In this document: positions 33,701-35,411 of the stretch, in pieces
Position numbering within the stretch: the first letter of the stretch is position 1
Layout of the letters: every line of letters starts with the position of its first letter
Source of the DNA: Streptococcus cristatus
GTDB lineage: Bacteria; Bacillota; Bacilli; Lactobacillales; Streptococcaceae
NCBI RefSeq assembly: GCF_003943505.1
Contig: NZ_RJPS01000012.1
Location: 12,530-47,940, forward strand
Length of the DNA stretch: 35,411 nucleotides
Reading direction: 5' to 3'
Position numbers and translations under genes: made by a program
The notes under the pieces: generated by a model
Databases searched by the model: none
Told to the model about the DNA's origin: nothing
What the model saw: only the letters and a program-made list of their open reading frames with translations

Positions 33701-35411
33701 TCGTAACGTTCGTTACCAATACAAGGATGGAGTGACCACAGGTCGTCCAGCACTTCCTCGTCCAGTTACTCAAACAACAACATTTACTCGCCCAGTTTCT
33801 GTGAACAAGGTGACAGGTGTTGAAACTCCTGGACAATGGAACAAGCCAAGTGAAGAACTTCCAAAAGTTGATTCTCCAGCAGTTACTGGTTTTACTCCAG
33901 ACAAACCAAGTGTTCCAGCTGCAACTGTTACTCCAACATCTCCTAACGAAGATGAAGTAGTAAGCTACAGTCAAGATGATCAACGTGGTATCATTGAGTA
34001 TGTAACAGATGGACAAAACGGTGTTCCAGCTAAGACTCTTTATACAGACGGTGTTACAGGTAAATCAGGGGAAGATGTTGTTTATTCAACTGCTAACCGT
34101 ATCACTCAACTTCAACAAGCAGGTTACAAACTTGTAAGTGATGGCTTCACTCAACCAAATGGTCAGAAGTTTGATAACGATAAGACAAAAGACCAAGTAT
34201 GGAAAGTTGTCGTTACTCCAGTTATTGAAACAAAACAAGAGAAGAAAGATGTTACTCGAACTATCCAATACCAATATGGTGACGGTGTAACAGCAGGACG
34301 CCCAGCGCTTCCTAAGACAGTTACTCAAACAACATCATTCACTCGTCCAGTTTCTGTTAACAAGGTAACAGGTGTGGAAACTCCTGGTGCTTGGGATAAA
34401 CCAAATGCTAACCTTCCAGAAGTAAACACTCCTGCTATTACAGGCTATAGCCCAGATAAACCAAAAGTTCCAGGTGTAACTGTTGACCCTACTACTGGAG
34501 ATTCAGTTGAAGTTGTCAACTACAACTTGGATGAACAACGTGGTTCTATCAAGTACGTAACAGATGGTAAGAACGGCGTTCCAGTTAAGACTCTTTATAC
34601 AGATTCTGTTGCTGGTAAGTCAGGTGAACCAGTAGCTTACTCAACTGTAAATCGTCTCACTCAACTTCAACAAGCAGGTTACAAGCTTGTGAGCGACGGT
34701 TTCACTCAACCGAATGGTCAGAAGTTTGATAACGATAAGACAAAAGACCAAACTTGGACAGTTGTTGTAACCCCACGCTTGGATGACAATACGAATCCAG
34801 CTGATTTGAACAGCAAGGTTACACGTACCATCAAGTATCAATACGCAGATGGTCAAACAGCGGGTCGTCCAGCTCTGAAAGCTCCTGCCACTCAAGAAGC
34901 AACTTTCACACGTACTGGTAAAATAAATGCTGTAACTGGTGAAAAGACCTTCACTGCATGGACACCAGCTACAAAAGAATTGGCTCAAGAAGCTACACCA
35001 GTAGTAACTGGATTCGTGGCAGATAAGGCTAATGTAGCAGCGAAGACAGTGAAAGCTGGCGATGCTAACAGCGAAGAAGTTGTACAATACAAGAAGCTCG
35101 GTTCATACGTACCAAATGTACCAGACGGACTTCCAAAAGTACCAAACCTTCCATATCCAAATGATCCAACAGATCCAACAAAACCAGGAACTGATCTTCC
35201 AGTAGTTCCAGATGTACCAGGCACTACACCAGTAGGCCCAGATGGTACTACACCATTGACACCGAAAGATCCGAGCGATCCAAGCAAGGGTTACAACCCA
35301 CCACCAATTCCAAGTGATCCAACTCAGGATACACCAATCAATTATGTTAAAGATGGTCAAAAAGCGATTATCACCTTCGTAGACCAAGATGATAACAACA
35401 AGGAAGTTGGT
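30771..35411 (+). CDS. Cell-surface adhesin with YSIRK-like signal, L-type lectin domain and mucin-binding-like repeats (3' end outside window)
   Basis: The frame is open for 1547 codons and runs off the window. I use ATG 30771 (8 bases after GGAG); the ATG at 30765 is too close to the ribosome site. The signal peptide has a YSIRK-like motif (YSVRK, residues 20-24, then FNVGVASVAVA) and a likely cut after A47. Residues about 48-235 are Ser/Ala/Thr/Glu-rich and unstructured. Residues about 240-505 form an L-type lectin-like domain (YGADGIGFAFHTG, GIGGLRNANGFKLDTFWN, GRFHRFAIQYDG). From about 585 to 1437 come repeats of two kinds, A (DVTRTI.Y.Y.DGVT.GRPALP) and B (RG.I.YVTDG.NGVPAKTLYTD). A proline-rich linker (1444-1520) and a new repeat-like start (AIITFVDQDDNN) close the visible part. 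An LPXTG anchor is expected beyond the window. It is probably a glycan- or mucin-binding adhesin. Confidence 0.9.
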   Translation, partial: MDKNARRRLNRASAEKRLRYSVRKFNVGVASVAVAAFMFFGGNVVSADTLAKTDSSSTSTEKTTSVPDSGEDSGANDSDSESAIEKNSTVATAAESNAVSSAASTASSTSAEDLSSKVEDKTIKSEATSKSEAVLKEVTSQVSKASVATSQSTAATQSEAPAASPASSATAESTAVSSEAAAESTAAVEPKVSVEKAASQAASLATASKTPDAVAKSEANSTLAAAQNEVNKGYADFRKSGESGFRSFDPQTGKTTVTKENFLDYFRLNGSATYNSYDGIVTLTPDENHKTGNFSLKSKINMNQSFKLTGGVNLGDKTQERYGADGIGFAFHTGNTTDLGANGGNLGIGGLRNANGFKLDTFWNVFTAPRGNRFDTNTTNSFEYGWDEDPRLGQFGAWVSTTHKKVRGGGFLTGGEYDRWWAETDAGSAQRLDSSDLDGRFHRFAIQYDGVTKELTVSYESNLGIKQWKKKVSTPEQLMSMVVTATTGNYKNLQQFQIKRFDFYQSASVDVRYEDEQGREIAEGSVTYPQGAFKAKPYTTEQKTIPGYGFIGMKRGSLPPSGTLADWGTNGTVTYVYRRGATDTKTEKKTVSRTIYYKYKPGVTGPTLPPAYTQTAEFTRTVTGGRPGPWSPASKNFAPVDSLDVPGYTPDTATVPGVTVNPNSTPSDVTVYYDKNAPKVTTETKDVTRTIVYEYEDGVTSGRPALPREVQQNVRFTRQVSEDARTGKKTYGNWTPSTRTVDAVDTPAIQGFTPNKTRVNSATVSPTDPSWREIVSYRKNDPKVTTETKDVTRTIAYEYEDGVTRNRPALPQPVEQTVQFTRQVSEDPVTGQKTYGNWTPNTRTVDAVDSPEVSGFTPNKARVNSATVSPRDPSWREIVSYSAATQKGSIVYRTDGKNGVPAKTLHTDNVTGKSDTPVNYTTTAKINEFKQLGYDLVSDGFTKAGGQRFDSDNNVDQTWEVVLTPRIETKQETKDVTRNVRYQYKDGVTTGRPALPRPVTQTTTFTRPVSVNKVTGVETPGQWNKPSEELPKVDSPAVTGFTPDKPSVPAATVTPTSPNEDEVVSYSQDDQRGIIEYVTDGQNGVPAKTLYTDGVTGKSGEDVVYSTANRITQLQQAGYKLVSDGFTQPNGQKFDNDKTKDQVWKVVVTPVIETKQEKKDVTRTIQYQYGDGVTAGRPALPKTVTQTTSFTRPVSVNKVTGVETPGAWDKPNANLPEVNTPAITGYSPDKPKVPGVTVDPTTGDSVEVVNYNLDEQRGSIKYVTDGKNGVPVKTLYTDSVAGKSGEPVAYSTVNRLTQLQQAGYKLVSDGFTQPNGQKFDNDKTKDQTWTVVVTPRLDDNTNPADLNSKVTRTIKYQYADGQTAGRPALKAPATQEATFTRTGKINAVTGEKTFTAWTPATKELAQEATPVVTGFVADKANVAAKTVKAGDANSEEVVQYKKLGSYVPNVPDGLPKVPNLPYPNDPTDPTKPGTDLPVVPDVPGTTPVGPDGTTPLTPKDPSDPSKGYNPPPIPSDPTQDTPINYVKDGQKAIITFVDQDDNNKEVG
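33136..34800 (+). repeat. Three tandem A-B units of the adhesin with an exact 555-nt period
   Basis: The GTTAC of the DVTR motif recurs at 33141, 33696 and 34251, exactly 555 bases (185 codons) apart. The next copy, at 34818, is 567 bases on. Nucleotide identity is highest in the B module: CAGAAGTTTGATAACGATAA and flanking bases recur in the 34140-34197 and 34695-34752 copies. An additional A module without B begins at 32829, 312 bases before the first unit. Such near-identical units favour copy-number change by recombination. Confidence 0.85.

Noticed and set aside
33510..35387. Several open frames on the minus strand opposite the adhesin repeats
   Set aside because: They are cysteine- and tryptophan-rich translations mirroring Thr/Pro/Gly-rich repeat codons of the sense gene, with no ribosome sites or recognisable domains.
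1..35411. CRISPR arrays, tRNA or rRNA genes, riboswitches
   Set aside because: I looked for regularly spaced short repeats, tRNA-like cloverleaf ends and known leader motifs and saw none. The only regular repeats are the in-frame adhesin units.

Overview
The window reads as the chromosome of an oral Streptococcus of the mitis/sanguinis type. The basis is the gene complement and protein sequences: the nrdR-dnaB-dnaI-der block, mevalonate genes mvaS-mvaA, pflB, dinP, rnhC-lepB, ecsAB-ccrZ-trmB, a YSIRK-like surface adhesin, and streptococcal intergenic repeats. I cannot fix the species. The core genes look intact and carry their expected catalytic residues.

Layout. 1-4421 (+) is a replication and ribosome-assembly cluster: the 3' end of nrdR, dnaB, dnaI, a nitroreductase and der. 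4712-7167 (+) is the mvaS-mvaA pair. 7166-7341 is an intergenic repeat element whose ends hold the stop codons of two convergent operons. 7339-8575 (-) is a two-gene ThrE-type exporter. pflB (-) follows, with a catabolite-response-like site inside its promoter, then dinP (+).

12487-17715 is an AT-rich accessory island. It holds three consecutive genes: a soluble TIR protein, a TIR/deoxyribosyltransferase-like protein with TPR-like repeats, and a membrane protein with a second TIR-like domain and a helical tail. A perfect palindrome lies over their likely promoter, and decayed ISL3- and IS3-type insertion sequence remnants lie downstream. This is the best candidate for an undescribed immune system in the window.

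17716-21679 (-) is recD2, lepB and rnhC. 21770-26252 (+) is a bacteriocin-type locus. Two double-glycine peptides (one only 57 residues) follow a promoter with a perfect inverted repeat matching the ComR-box pattern. A terminator, two micro-ORFs, a C39-peptidase ABC exporter and its accessory protein come next. No immunity gene is recognisable.

26351-30376 holds housekeeping genes: a small coiled-coil protein, hit, ecsA-ecsB and ccrZ-trmB. From 30771 to the window end runs an open, C-terminally cut surface adhesin with an L-type lectin domain and mucin-binding-like repeats, including three tandem units with an exact 555-nt period.
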